From Mytilus galloprovincialis (lineage: Eukaryota; Mollusca; Bivalvia; Mytilida; Mytilidae), in assembly GCF_965363235.1 (NCBI RefSeq), contig NC_134840.1:90470416-90534415 (forward strand): 64,000 nucleotides of DNA. The letters are read 5' to 3'. Of the stretch, positions 20,075 to 35,000 are shown one piece after another. The position numbers and the translations under genes are program-made. Position 1 is the stretch's first letter. Each line of letters starts with the position of its first letter. The notes under the pieces are model-generated. The model had not been told where the DNA came from. It did no database searches and saw nothing but the letters and a program-made list of their open reading frames with translations.

Positions 20075-23000
20075 CTGAAAAAAAAACCAAAATCTCTTTT
20101 ATAATGGATATGATGATAGTAGAAATTTACAAGTGTATTGGGAGCATTAAAGCTGAACTAGAAAAAAAGGAAGAAATGAAATCGTTGTGAAAGATCTTCA
20201 AATGAGCAAGTTGAACCCTTAGTTTTACGTAGATTAAATTACGAGCAAATCCTTTTTAAACCCATCACCAAAAACACAAGATTGGTGTAAGATATCTCAG
20301 TAGCATGAGTTCGAATCCCAGCGAGGGAAGATCAAAAAATTTCCAAAAGCAAATTTATAGATCTAACATTGTTGGGCTGATGTTTAGACGAATATTAAAT
20401 ATATATATATGGCCAAAAGTTTATTGTTTTCTGTTTAGTATTAAATTTATATTAAGATCCATTTTGTTACATCTTGTGATCAATTTTATTTGTCAATCGC
20501 CAATGGCAGTCAGCAGAGTTAAAGAACATCACCTGTTAGTCAAATGCGTTTTGTTTAAATATACTTTTTTTCACTTTTTTGGTCTTTTGGAAAATGTTGT
20601 TTGTGCTGTTTTTAGACCCTTCTACAACGAAATTTGTTTTACATGCACACGTATAAAAATTGCGGTTTTTATCCAACGCAATTATAGGTTTGAACGCAGT
20701 TTTCAATTTAGACTTGTATATATATATTTACAGATCTAACATTGTTGGAATGATGTTTAGACGAGTTGTATATTTTATTTAACTACATAGCAAAACAATC
20801 CCATATAATATATTAGAATAGAAAAAAGGAATGATACCGATTCCAGAGGACCGTGACGCCACGTTTATCAGTGAAAACATGCATCAGGTACAATTGAGAC
20901 CAAACCATATACAAATCAGAGTGAACATTTTCCCGGGTCTTTCAAATTTGTTGTGCTTCAATTAAGTTTGTCATCTTACTTTTAATTATTTGTACTTACG
21001 TGCAATCTGTACGAAATTCATTCCCCATAAAATGCTCCATATCCACCCAACAATAACAAGAAATGTCACCATTTGTAGGAAAGCGGCCAGCAGATTTAAC
21101 AGGAAGGCATTCCTACGTTTACTTATCTTTGTCTGAGCTCCACAAAAAACAGTAAAGGAAGATATCAATGTACCTGAAATAAAAATGGAAAGGATATTCA
21201 AGCTAACAAGTTGATGACAATGCCATTGATTTTATTTGTTTCAATAATTTTCATTTTAAGGGAAACCAATTTGTGTGTTCCGCTTGCCAGCATAATTGGC
21301 CGTGCTCACATTTGTGCAACTTGTTTACCAATATTGAAATCGCCCGGTAACTGCTTCATTAAATACCAATTTTTTATGTAAATTCTAACGTGAAAATTGT
21401 ACATTTTGAAATTCTTTACAGTTTTATTTCTCCCTAAAGCCAGGGTTAGCCGCTGATATCGGTTTACTGATGAGTGTTATTTTGTGACTACTAGCAATAA
21501 TTGTCTAACACAGTTTAATTCATCCAGTTTAAAATCAATGATTGTTTCATGTTCCTTGTTTTGTAATCTATTTGTTTAAATGTAAATTTCATGAAGCCAT
21601 CAACTGTTTGTTCTATTTGTTGAAAGTTTATTAATACAGACAAAACAGAACAAAATATCGCCCCAAAATATTGTGCTGCTGATTAAAAATCAAATTAAAT
21701 GTACGGACTACAATTTGAAATAAATCTGAAAGCATGATGAGCGTAATTCCTAAAATACATCTTATAAATATAGTTGTGTCAATTATGTTTACAAAAATCA
21801 TCATTCTGGCTTTAATTTACACTTTACCGACTTTCTTAGCAACGTTTAACACTTACCAACAAATAAAAAAGGGAGTTGCATTATAAAATATATACAAATG
21901 CACTTGTTTTAAACATATATCTACAACCGTCATTTTTTGTTAAATTTATCATTATATATTTGATAAATCTGTTATAACGTTACCTGTTGATTGGATGCAA
22001 GTGCGTTTAAATTGCATGAAAATGGCACATGTTTCCTTTTCATAAATATAGTTTTGCAGCGGATTAAACTGCTGTGCACAAAGCTATCAATTGTATACAT
22101 TTGAAAGTTTTGTAGGAGTAACGACATCATGCTATCTTTACTGGATTAATTAAAATATTACAAAAAAAGTAATTGAAGCCATCTGAAGAAAGCTTCATTT
22201 TTTAAATAACTTTTATTCTCAGATGTAAAACTTCCAAACACAAAGAAACTCCAGTAGTAAACATTGCTTACTTGAAGTTTATACCGATTTATCTAGAACT
22301 GATGGAATCTTACACCACATAACTTCTCCACAATGTCTACATCACGCGATAATATATACGTACATGAGTTTCAATAAAACTTTCATGAGTTTTTATTCAG
22401 AAGATAATGGATAAGAGACAAATGGTAAATCAGTGGCAGGCATGGTACTGGCTTCAACAAAACATAACTGTATGTTGCTACAATGGTTGTTTAGAAAATA
22501 AAACCAAGAAGGAATTATACCAAAGGGGTATCAGTCACAACACCTAGGTTAAACTAGCTATATAACACTATAAAGAAAACTCCAGACTGGGCTACTCGAA
22601 CCCAATCAAAAACCGAGGGTCAACTCAGAAACTTTGAAACGGTAAGCAGTGCCAAACTTCCACTTGTATTCCAGTCATAAAAGGTGTTCAAAAACCACAG
22701 CCAAACATCTGAGCCAAACATATCCACTACAAGTAAAAGACTACACTCGTGGTTCAATCGAGTGGTAGTATAATAGTTCTTGACTTACGAAATCCATGAA
22801 CCAAAAATCTCGTAAAAGTCGGACAGAAAGAAAAATACTTTTAACTCGACGTTTTAATTATAAATAGAGACACTGAAAGAAATGCCGTAATTTAGATACG
22901 AGAATGCCCCTTTGTTTCTTCTGCTGCACCTCAACTTTGTACATTTTAATTAGTGAACAAAGTTATCAGTTTAATACGATGTAAAAATTTTAGTAATATT

Positions 23001-26000
23001 CGAAATGTACTGCACAAGTCTTACTTAATACATGCCTGACTGACATTTTTATCTATAAAATATCAAGAATCAAATGGGAGTTTCTGTTGTATTTATCACT
23101 TGTTTCATTTAGACACGTAGTTTATATCTACCATTATATCTACATTATATGTATACTACTTCGAAACATAAGAGAAATGTTTTGTGCATTCACGATAAAT
23201 TTATAGCTAAAGTTACTGTGCTTCCTGATCTTTATTATTCGTGATTATTATTTGGTAGAGGCATACTTGATAATTGCTGACTCTTCTGGTATGTGTGGAT
23301 GTTTCGTTTTTATTTCGGGAATGATGTTTATTTCCTCGAGTATATTTCATAGGCTAAAGCTTTTTGAAACATCTTGTCGATTCGTTTGCGAATAAAATGT
23401 GTCAATGTTGTTTAAGAATGGATCAGAGATTGGGGAAATGAGTTCAGGTTGACAAAGAACTGAAGTCTCAAAGATAGGTGAACACATATTGCTTCAAATT
23501 GTAATTATCAGCAATGCAATAATGTGTTAAGGTCAATTGCATATAAGTACCGTGGTTCAGTGACATCTGATATAAATCTAGACTTGATAGTAAGAAGTGT
23601 TTGGCAAACAGTCAAACACCATATAAATATGTATTTCTGTTACAACGAAATTTCTGTGAACATAAAAATTACAGCAAAAAGCTTGTCCTTATAAAACTAT
23701 ATATTTTTCAAATAACTAATATAATTGGATATTGAGCTGCGTTCTTCTCTTTTTTATTTTCATTACCATAATTGCATGACAGACTTATCTATAATACTAA
23801 AATTACGAGGTCCAATTTGTCAGCCGTCATCACGTAAAAACGACGAATCACAGAATTCAACTTCATATATAACTAATATAGTACAAAGGTGTAGATTAAA
23901 AATTACACCACTCCAGGCCCTTTTGTTTTCCACGTAATTAATATGCCAATAATTTAGAAGTTCCGGGTCGAGTCCGCTACCGATACCAATAGTATATTCA
24001 CCTGTTACCTATTACCTTATCTGTACGTTCCGAATCTGACCGGCGCACAACCAAACGTTGTATTCAGGATTAATATGCTATATACACGGGTCATAACCAC
24101 AGGGTTGACACTACTAAATTGTCAAATTGTTACCTATTGTAGTATTTTAATCAGTAAGACTTTCTAAGATAACAATACGAATACTAAAAATCTGGACTAA
24201 AAATAAGGCGTATAGGTACAGTTTTCAATTTGTTAGTGGGCATGACGTAAAACAGCGAAGCAAAGAATTCAACTTTATTTATAACTTATATAGGACAATG
24301 CTGTTGATTAAAAAAATACTCCATTCCAGGACCTTTTGTTTTCCAAATAATTAATATTATTGTTTCAGTTCGACGGGTTCAAACAGAAAGACTTGAAAGC
24401 AGAGAAAAAAACTGTGTATCTTATAATCGGCATGACTTTATCAGATGACAATACTAATACTAAAATAAGGCTTGCGCATAGTTATATACTTTAATTCAGT
24501 CACGGACCCGTGATATCACGGGTGTGTTCTAGTATGTATTAAAATGAAAGCTTACAATAAAAGTTCAAAAGAACAAAGCGTCACTGGAATAGATGTTTTA
24601 CACATTCCTGGCTTTCGACTGTTTATAGGTTTGACTACTGTAAATACAGAACAGCGCTTCGAACACAAGATATTTGATTTATAAAATGCTTAGTTCATTT
24701 ACTAGCACTGGTTCGATTCTATTGCTGGTGGTCTGTTAGTCCCCGAGGATAGTATCAATCAAAAGGTCGGTGTGCTTCTATAATGATATGCTACATTGTA
24801 TATTATTCAAAATTCCCCGTTCATAAATAAATAGAAAATACCAAGAAAAAAGGTTCAAACTATAAACTCAGACAACGTTTACCAGCGTGAATTTGGTTAT
24901 ACTTTCAATGTAGCGTCAAACACCTAACTGTCAAATGTAAAGAATCGGTCTTCTTGCTGCTGCCTTCCCTGTTTCCACTGTTTTTCAGCTGACATTTATT
25001 GAATCATTGTACATGCTGATCTACTTATTTTCAACGAAAGTTAAATCAGTTTTGAGCTTATTTTGACAAAATATAACCTATCAGGCTGCTAGTAACGATT
25101 TTTGTTTACTCTATTCCACTTTTAAGAAATGTTTGAAATAAAAACTATGATTTATTAATTATAAAATCGTAGCTAAGGTCCTTTTTAGAACTCATTTGGT
25201 CAGTCTGGTGTTTTATATCCAAAAATGTTTAAAATTCCCTAAACAAGCGTTTTATCTAGTAAATAGGTGTATACTATCGCTTTGTTGTCTACGTTAGTAA
25301 GTTCTGTTAACGGAAAAAAAATCATGCAAATCGCGCCCAAAAGATATCCGGAAGGGTAAAATACAAGCCCTCGGGTGGTACATTCCAAAGGGTTCAAATA
25401 AATAATCATAATATACAAAAAATCTTTATCTTTAATTTGCCGATTCCTATGTCAGTGTGATCAGTTGAAGTAGAGCCAAAATGTACAGCACAAGCGTGAT
25501 CCACTGCAGAGAATGCACTCATATTGTCAGTTTCATTGTTACTTGTTTAACTGATGAAACCCTTATAAATCAGAATTGACAACATTGATGGTTTGAGAGT
25601 TATTGTAACTGCATGATAGCTGTTTTTTTTCTGGTGCTTCCCTTATTATGTACACGTGCAAACTGTCTAATATTGGTATAGACATTATGAGACATTATAT
25701 GTTTTTCCTATCATTTAGTCGTTGATTTGCAAAATGTTATTTCCTGCCAAGAATGCCAACTACAATTGAACAAACTCCAATTTTTTGTACACAATGAGAA
25801 GATTGACGAATTTTAACAAATCCAATTAGATTTTGAAGTCTCTGCTGTATTTCATACAATTGATTCGATAATTATGTATCTTACCATCCCGGAAATAGTT
25901 ATAGAATTGATCAATTACTTGTGCCAAAAACGAGAGCTTTGAACATGACTAGGAGCCTTATCAATCACCAATATTTATCTTAACAACTATTTCCTATTCG

Positions 26001-29000
26001 ATTATATTTGTGTAAACTATTTTCCATTGATGAAATACATACATTACCTAAAAAATGGGAACAAAATGAAAGCCATATTGTAGAAACAGATGTTCTTTGC
26101 TGTATTTCAGGTTAAGTACCGTGGATCAGTGAAGGGAAAGCAAAGCATAAATTAAGATCAATTGTATGTTTTATGTACCCAATGTGTTCTGATGTCCATT
26201 ACTAGAACATATGCATGTTAGTAAACTCTTTTGAACATTTTCAAAACATGTTAAAAACTGCAATCAATTTTGTTCGGAACTGGATGAAACTCAAGTATAC
26301 ACATACGGCGTTGTGTGTTTATTGAAATGATTTGATTTATATTGGAATAGTTGCAAGCATAAGATGTGTTTGATGATTTATGAAGGATTTGAATGTACAA
26401 TGTATAGACTCGAATGACAACTTTGTTTCTTCCACGTTTATTTTAACGAAGCAAGCCCCTAAATTATATAAATGCACGCCCTTTTCTGCAGATGGTATAC
26501 TTTTTCTTTAAGGTCAACAAGGCTTCAATACTGAAGAATACCTGTTGTTGCGAACAAAACATTATTTGTTTTTAGAAATTTTGTTCTATCCTTCTATAGA
26601 AGAGACATGTATAGGGGCCTATAAATATATAAATTTCGGAGTTGTATGCCTAAGCCCGATTCTACATTTCATGGTTAAAATTGGAATCAAGTCATGCACG
26701 TAAAGTAAGCATAGTTGGACAATTGGATACCAATAGAAGAGCAAATATATCTGAAAAACATTGAAGATACAAATCTCTGAACTGCTGATATTGAAAAACT
26801 TTGAAATGTTGTATTATACATTATATAGTGAGCTAGACACCTCAAATATAGACATTTTTATTTCCATTAAAAGTATAAAAAGTAGACACATATACATTGT
26901 TTGAATTCTTATATAGGATATACATATCCTATACATAAGGATTCAAACAAAGACGTTTTTCTTTCGTTTACGGATATCAAAACAATAGATTATAAGTATC
27001 CATGAAGTAATACTTTAAGTAATATCAATGTGTTAAATAGAATGTCAAAATAACAGTAACAATCCATCTTAGAAAGGCAGCAGTTCGTTTACGACTACAC
27101 AACTCAGTCCAACTACCAACCTATCTTCCGCATGTCAATCAGTGATGTGGCAATTGTCTGTACATTTATCGCTCTTACCATAAATGTTTGTTTTTTTTAT
27201 AGATTGGATGATGATTGGCCTTAATGGTGCATGTTATTATGCTAAGAACGAAAAAAAAAAAAAAAAAAAAAAGACCACGGACATACAAAAATACTTATCA
27301 AAAACGTTGCTTTATCAATTGTGAGTAAGGTATTTCTATAAGACGGACCGAATCACACTATCATGCAGTTATTTTGTCATTCACCACCATATTAAAACTG
27401 CCTCATTATTCTGATTGACCTAAAGATTGATGACTTGTACTTACTGGTTACAGTTTGATACAATTAAATAACTATACGATGCGGCAAATCAAGCATATGT
27501 TATACTTATTCAATTATACCAGTAAGCACCTTTTTTCTCATGTAGAGATAAATGATCAACCATTAAACAAACAACAAAAGGGGGTTTATATGAATCTATA
27601 TGCCGTTATCCCTTTTCTGTTTTTTTTCTCACCAGCATGTATTTGTCGTATCTGTTTACAACTAGTCAACGATCAGCTTTTCAAATTGTATGGACACCCG
27701 TTCAAGGTTTTACATCATTTGGTACCAGTACATTACAAACTTGTGTCTTTTGCATACAGGATATATCTACAATACTTATCAGCTGAGCATTTAATATCCA
27801 TCTTTAAATTTATGTTGCTATCAGCTTTAAGCCTTCACAAATATATCTTTTTTTTTATAAGAACACAAATTTTGAAGAAAAACAATGATTTATGATATCG
27901 ATAGCATGCACACGACACAGATAAAAAAAAAACTGGAAACAAACTTTTTTTCCAAAAAAATTCAAATGGTTGCTGCCTTGCAGGCTCCTAACTTGGGACA
28001 TGCACATACATAATTTGGTGGGATTATATATGTTTACGAACACTCAAACGTCCCCTCAACATAAGAAACTGTAAGGTCGACACAAAACACAAACACAAGA
28101 GTGCACACGCTGAAATGTCTCGCCTTCTATACTAATCATTGATATTATGTTGATAGTCCTAAGTATAAAGCTAAGCTTTATTACAACTGTCACATAAACT
28201 TAACATTAACCAAGATAACTAAACAAAGACCAATGAACCTTGAAAAAGAGGTCCAGGTCAGGTGAACCATGCCAGGCAGACAGGTACAGCTAACAATGCT
28301 TCTATACAACATATATAGTTGACACATTACTTATAGTTTAAGAAAAATAGACCAAAACACAAAAACTTAACACTGTGCAATGAACCGTGAAAATGAGGTC
28401 ACGGTTAAATAAAACCTGCTCGACTGACATAAAGATCATAAAATATTTCCATACACCAAATATAGTTGACCTATGGCATAAAGCATTAGATAAAAAGACC
28501 AAAACTCAAAAACTTAACTTTGACCACTGAAGCATGAAAATGAGGTCAAGGTCACAGGACACCTGCCCGCTAGAAATGTACACTTAACAAACATTCCATA
28601 CAACAAATATAGTAGACCTATTGCATATGGTATGAGAAAAACAGACCAAAACACAAAAATTTAACTATAACCACTGAACCATGAAAATGAGGTCAAGGTC
28701 AGATGACACCTGCCAGTTGGACATGTACACCTTACAGTCCTTCCATACACCGAATATACTAGCCCTATTGCTTATAGTATCTGAGATATGGACTTGACCA
28801 CCAAAACTTAACCTTGTTCACTGATTCATGAAATGAGGTCGAGGTCAAGTGAAAACTGTCTGACAGACACGAGGACCTTGCAAGGTACGCACAATCAAAT
28901 ATAGTTATCCTATTACTTATAATAAGAGAGAATTCAACATTACAAAAAAATTTAACTTTTTTTTCAAGTGGTCACTGAACCATGAAAATGAGGTCAAGGA

Positions 29001-32000
29001 CATTGGACATGTGACGGAAACTTCGTAACATGAAGCATCTATATACAAAGTATGAAGCATCCAGGTCTTCCACCTTCTAAAATATAAAGCTTTTAAGAAG
29101 TGAGCTAACGCCGCCGCCGTAGCCGCCGCCGCCGTAGCCGCCGCCGCCGGATCACTATCCCTATGTTGAGCTCGACAAAAACTAACAAAAAGATAACAGA
29201 CACATAGTAACGAAGTTATTGAAACTTGTTCAATACCCATCTCATCAATTAAATACAGCATGTTTCTCAGACTCAGAGGCGGATTTAGGGGGGGGGGTGC
29301 TTATATAGGGAATCACTGAAGCGTGACTGGAGCAGTCAGTCAGTGGGCCCCCACTTATGAAAATTTCTGGATCCGCCACTGAGACTTAGATATCCATCAC
29401 AACACATACGACGAATTCAATGTAAAAACTTCATAAACAGTCTGAAAAATAGCAAGACCAAAGTTAACTATATCACACTTCCTTATTATAAAATCACTGT
29501 TTGTGGATCTTTGTGAGTAGACGAGCAATTTTTGAAATGAAACTATTGTTGAAACAGCGTCGACAGTTTTGTTAATTTCAAGTATTTTCTCTCATGTGTG
29601 GGATATCAGCGTAAACCAAAGTCCTAATTTTTATATAAATAAGACAAAATTATTGATTCATAATACAAAATAAATAATGAAATCTAAATGGTATACTTCA
29701 ATAATCCGCCGAAACAAACCTTCTTAATTAAGATCGAACCCCTTAGAATTAATCGCAAATGAAATTCACCACCTTAATCAAGGCAATTGTTCTTGATGAA
29801 AAGTTATTTTCATGTCCCAGAATGTTAAGCACGATAAATAAACAGTTCCAAGTTAAGAATATTGAAGTTATTGAAAATTTGCATGAAACAATATGATTTA
29901 ATGAAAAGTAGAGGAACCAACTGAAATGTTTTTATCGTTTTTTTCCCATTTCAGATGGATCATATAACCAAACGATGATTTCATTTCTGTATTGAAATTT
30001 CTTCAAACACGAGAAAATCATTTTCACATTGGTCGGGTAGTTAAAATATTGTTCGGTTCGTCAAAATTATACTCTGAATATCTTTGCACACTGAGTATCA
30101 TGATAAAAACTTTTTAAGTCTTATACCAATATTTCAAAGTACTCGACACGTGTTTCTACAATGACTTCATCAAGTTCACTCCAACCAAACGTTTAGGTAG
30201 CAAATAAAATAAACAAGTAATTATTACGTTAAACAAACACCAACAGTCAATCAAACAGTAATTAAGAAATCAAATACACTTTTAATTTTCAAAGTTTTTA
30301 TCGTAGGAATCGAAAGCTGTTTTTGATTTAATTCAATACATGACTAGCTCATCAGGCAATTCTGGTGTTGAGAGAACTGGTTCACGTTATTAGGTCTTTC
30401 CAAAGAATTATTAGGTCTTTCCACCTTTCTGTGGAAAGACCTATTGTATTTCTTCTGATTATTATTAATTTCTTTTTCCGTCAAGTTTCGAAAATTTGTT
30501 TCGCAATATGTCGCTTAGATATTTTGTATATTGTATCGTACAGTTTATGCGCTTTTAAATTTCACCCTGCTAAGACAAACAATTTTCTTTGTAAGAGTTA
30601 TCTCCCTATTTACTGTTTTTCCAATGTGTACCTCTTCTTTGTAACAGAAAAAGATATCAACAAAATTCTTTTTACAAATTGTTGGTTACATCCTCAGAAT
30701 ATTTTGTCTAATTTGTATCGAAGTGAATCGATGAAATTTTATAGGAGTTATCTACCTTCAACAAATAAATTTGTTGATATGTCTTTTAAACTAATAAACC
30801 ATTAACTGCATAACACTGAAATTGTTTTATTTGAGGACCCTAGATCCTAACTAAGAAAATGAGGTTAAGGTCAAAGGTCAAGGTCAAATTTACAATTTTG
30901 CCTGTTCCTAGTTTTTGCATTTCCTCCGACACCTTAAAAGATATATGTAAATTTGCAAGTGCAAAATGTTTGCTTTATTGTAGTGAAGATCTTCTTAAAG
31001 ACTTCTTATAGGAGTTAGTGTCCCTAAAATGTCTAATTATAAGGTTAATTGATTATAACTTCAACTTGGTTCATTATATAGCCATATGACCCATACCAAA
31101 AGGTTGGGTGACATATGACCTTAAAAAATGACAACCGGAAGTGACCTTGAGAAAACCGAAAGTAGCTATTTTTGCAGTTTTTATTACATAACAGTACCCA
31201 GAATCCATATATTTTGTAATATAAATACATTTACTTATCACTTAAGACTAGAAAGACATAAGTGGTCAGTTTTATCTGGGTTTCCAGGCAAAAGTATATA
31301 AAACTATATATTTTTGGAATGAGTGTGAATGAAGCTATCATATGAGACCGGAAGTGACATTTATTTCACAAGAAGCGGCTAATTAATTTCCTTATTTCAC
31401 TCAAAAGTATATGGAAACCACTTTTTTTTCGCATCAGTATGAAAAATCTTATGGCCAAGTTGGATGCCAATTTTAACTTTGAGTAAACAGGAATTGGTTT
31501 TTAATTGTTAGTTTGTTTCTACGATTATTTCGGTTTTTTAAGCCTTTCTAAGCGTGTCGTAGTTTTCCTCTTATATTAATTGTGTTTCCATCAGTTTTAG
31601 TTTGTAACCCGAATTTGTTATTTTCTCCATCGATTTTATGAATTTCGAACATCGGCATACTACTGTTGCCTTTATTTCTAACACCTTTTATGGATATATT
31701 TCATAACGTGTATAGAACAAGCAGGATTTCCGATATTTAAATTCCTTTCCATCTGTTAACAACGTTACTTCGTCATGCATCCAATAGCACAGCTAGATAT
31801 TTATTTGAAGATATCTCTTATCGGAGAGCTATTTGAAACAAGAACTAGCTTTGATAATCAATAGAACTAAGCATCGAATATATTTTCTTCGAAAAGTTTA
31901 ACAATAACTCAATTGCTGTTTATTTTTTACTTTTATGTTATCTTAGCTATTCTATTTTGTCGTAGCAGTAAGATATATATGTACATCATATATTTCTCTT

Positions 32001-35000
32001 GTTGCACAATGCAGATACAAACTTATTTCATTTACATATAAAGAAGATATTTATCTCTTCGTGTGTTTAGTCTTTTAAATCTTTGGCTTGCATATATGTT
32101 TGGGTTTTAGCGTTCCTGATGAGAATAAACCTAGAAAAGCGCATCGGACACACGAAATTAATAATATGTACTATTTCATTTATTTAAGCAGCATTAACTA
32201 TCAGGTACCTAGAATCTGAATTTGGATGCAAAACAATGCAATGCATCAAAATACGTTTTGTCACCATTTAACGTTTTACTTAATTGGCAATTTTCTGGAC
32301 TTTTCATGTGCTTGTACATTACATTGTAATTTGAACAAAGTTGATTTATATATCTTTAGCGAAAAGGTGTATTAAATAGGTGTTAAGTACAGAAGTGAAT
32401 TCTTTGTAATCTTGCTGAAAAGTTGTTACCGTATATTACTGTAGCTGCCAAACAGAAACACGTGCAATGCTCCCGGTTGGAATGTAAACAACTTTAAAGA
32501 TGAATTTAACATGATCTTAATGGAGTTTAAAAACTTCTGAAAGAATAAACAGTCAACGGACATGATTTAGTACTTTGTATAAAAATTCATTGGCATAAGA
32601 TAAATTCTTCACAACAAGATTATATCTAATCTTTTATAGTATAGTACTTTTAACATTCCAGAATTATTTCTCTTTGTATTAGTATATTCTAAAATATGAA
32701 CACTTGTTTGTTCTCTCTAAATCATATTTATATAATTATTAAAGTTATCACAGTCAGTGCCACAAAACACGTTGCCATTCAATCCGAGGAAAATTCAAAA
32801 CGGAAATTCCATAGTCCAAACGAATGGATAACACAACTGTCAGATTCCTGACCTGGATACAGGCACTTTCTTATGTAGAAAAATGGTGGATTTAACCTGG
32901 TTTTATAGCTGTATAGCTATACCAAGTAAAGTTCATATTTGAATTTAACTTAACATGTGTTACCATTATTTTCAATAATATATGATATTACTTTTTCGAA
33001 TTTAACATTAGAATCTAAATAGTGATATAAACTAAAATTGAGAATGGAAATGGGGAATGTGTCAAAGCTACAACAACCCGACCATAGAGCAGACAACAGC
33101 CGAAGGCCACCAATGGGTCTTCAATGTAGCGAGAAACTCCCGCATCCGGAGGCGTCCTTCAGCTTGCCCTTAACAAATATGTATACTAGTTCAGTGATGA
33201 TGGACGTCATACTAAACTCCGAATTATATACAAGAAACTAAAATTAAAAATCATACAAGACTAAAAAATCCAGAGGCTCCTCACTTGGACAGGCGAAAAA
33301 TTGCTCTCTCCATATAAACTACAACTTTAGTTTAATTTAATTATTAAATATTAGAAGCAAATTCTTGTCAAAATGACTTATCAGACTCGCAAAGTAATCT
33401 TGAAAATTGTGTCTAACACTTGAATTGCTCTATTGATCCACTGACAGATAGTACTATCAATGTATATATTTGCCTTAGTATACTTACGTACATAGCAATG
33501 AACTACTCTTTACTTTACACTATGCCGAAACAGACACCAACAGAAGCTTATCTGTACATTTAAATAAAATCTACATGTACAGCTACTTATTACTATAGAC
33601 AAGAGGAGTATAAAAACTAGAAATGTCATTAATGATAACTAATCACAGGTTGTTACAGATAAAAATTGAGGGAATACCGTAATTTATATATTGGGTTAAC
33701 GGTAGTATTCAAGTGTTTCAAACGGTGTATACGTAAAGCACTTGAAAGCATGAGCATCAGTTTTGACATATTTTTAAGAGTGTTTTTGTTTCAGAATCTC
33801 ATTCAGGTATTAGAAATTTTATATAATAAACTCCCTAGGATAATCAGTGAAATATCAATTAGTTATGAGGATGTTTGGAGACGTCAGAACGAAATGTTTT
33901 GCAACAAATAGAAGGAGATATTTGACTAGACGTCTTCCGAAAAAGCCATGCAATTTTGCAATCTGGTTGAAATACAAATCGTTTGTCCACAAGTGTGTGC
34001 CAATAGGCAATAAGCAAACCACTAGTTTCGCTTACAAAAACAGAAAAAAAGAACGAAGCGTTGTCAGATCCCTGCGTTTTTTTATTTGAAACATTTATAA
34101 TTCACCTTTATTAAATCATCATTATTGAATAATGCAAAATATTTATTATCGATGTTTGTTTCTAATACTCATATATTTAGATATTATTGATACATGTAGG
34201 GCGTTTTCGAAATATTTAGATTTTTTATTTACTACAGCTTTTGGAATTATCAAATTGCGCTTCTAATATACATAAGATATGTTTTATCGATTTAGTGGAA
34301 TTCAATGATTCATCTGTTTCAATTGTTTTCTTTTCAATATTTGTGTTCAGAATTTTTTATAAACTATTTCGAAGTACAGCAGCCGATGTAAGAGATAGTT
34401 TTAACGCCAGGCCTTGGGTTGAAGTCATAAAACTTTGCTCAGAGCTCGGAGCACAATAATTATGGTCGAAACATGAAATCCAACATTTTGATTGGTTGAT
34501 TTTCAAGTTCGAGCACAAAAAAATGACTCGAAAGTTTTATGACCACAATAGGCCAGATGGTTTGGCTTTCAGCATCTCAAGCATCACTTGATATGGTATT
34601 TTCGAATGAATTCTTCATACACCTGTTTGTGTTGATATTTGTTGTGGATTCCAAAACATCTTTTATTCTTCAAAACAAGGAAAATGCCCAGTACTCATAA
34701 AAATACATGTTTATGCATCTACTCTCGTCAGTGGTTGTCGGATTTCAGTTGTCTTATTTTTTTTAAAGAGGATTAGCTGGGTTCTTGATACGACAGTGTA
34801 TGTAGATAAATATCATTTTATTTCGAATCGTTTGCGAAGGTATTAAAGTGATGACTGTCGTTAGAATAACGTCTAGTGGCAAATATTTCCTGCATAAGAC
34901 GGCACTTTTCAAATAATATTAAGAAGTGCCTCGTCAAATTACTGGTTGAAACAGTCCTTGTTTAATTAAACGGCTGATATTTTGACTATGAAAAGGCAAC

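Noticed and set aside
20305..20739. 144-codon + strand open frame.
   Set aside because: It begins in the SINE-like 'gttcgaatcccagcgaggg' block and spans the repeated 'agatctaacattgttgg' ends; repeat read-through.
27455..27895. 146-codon + strand open frame in SPEC3-like intron 1.
   Set aside because: Composition (Leu, Phe, Ile, Tyr, His) is what AT-rich DNA gives by chance. No family resemblance and no splice or promoter support.
30365..30805. 146-codon + strand open frame.
   Set aside because: It starts within the hairpin-ended dispersed repeat and has no protein family resemblance.
33038..33241. 67-codon frame that looks protein-like.
   Set aside because: It lies in repeat family C, another copy of which sits in reverse in the satellite; no independent evidence of translation.
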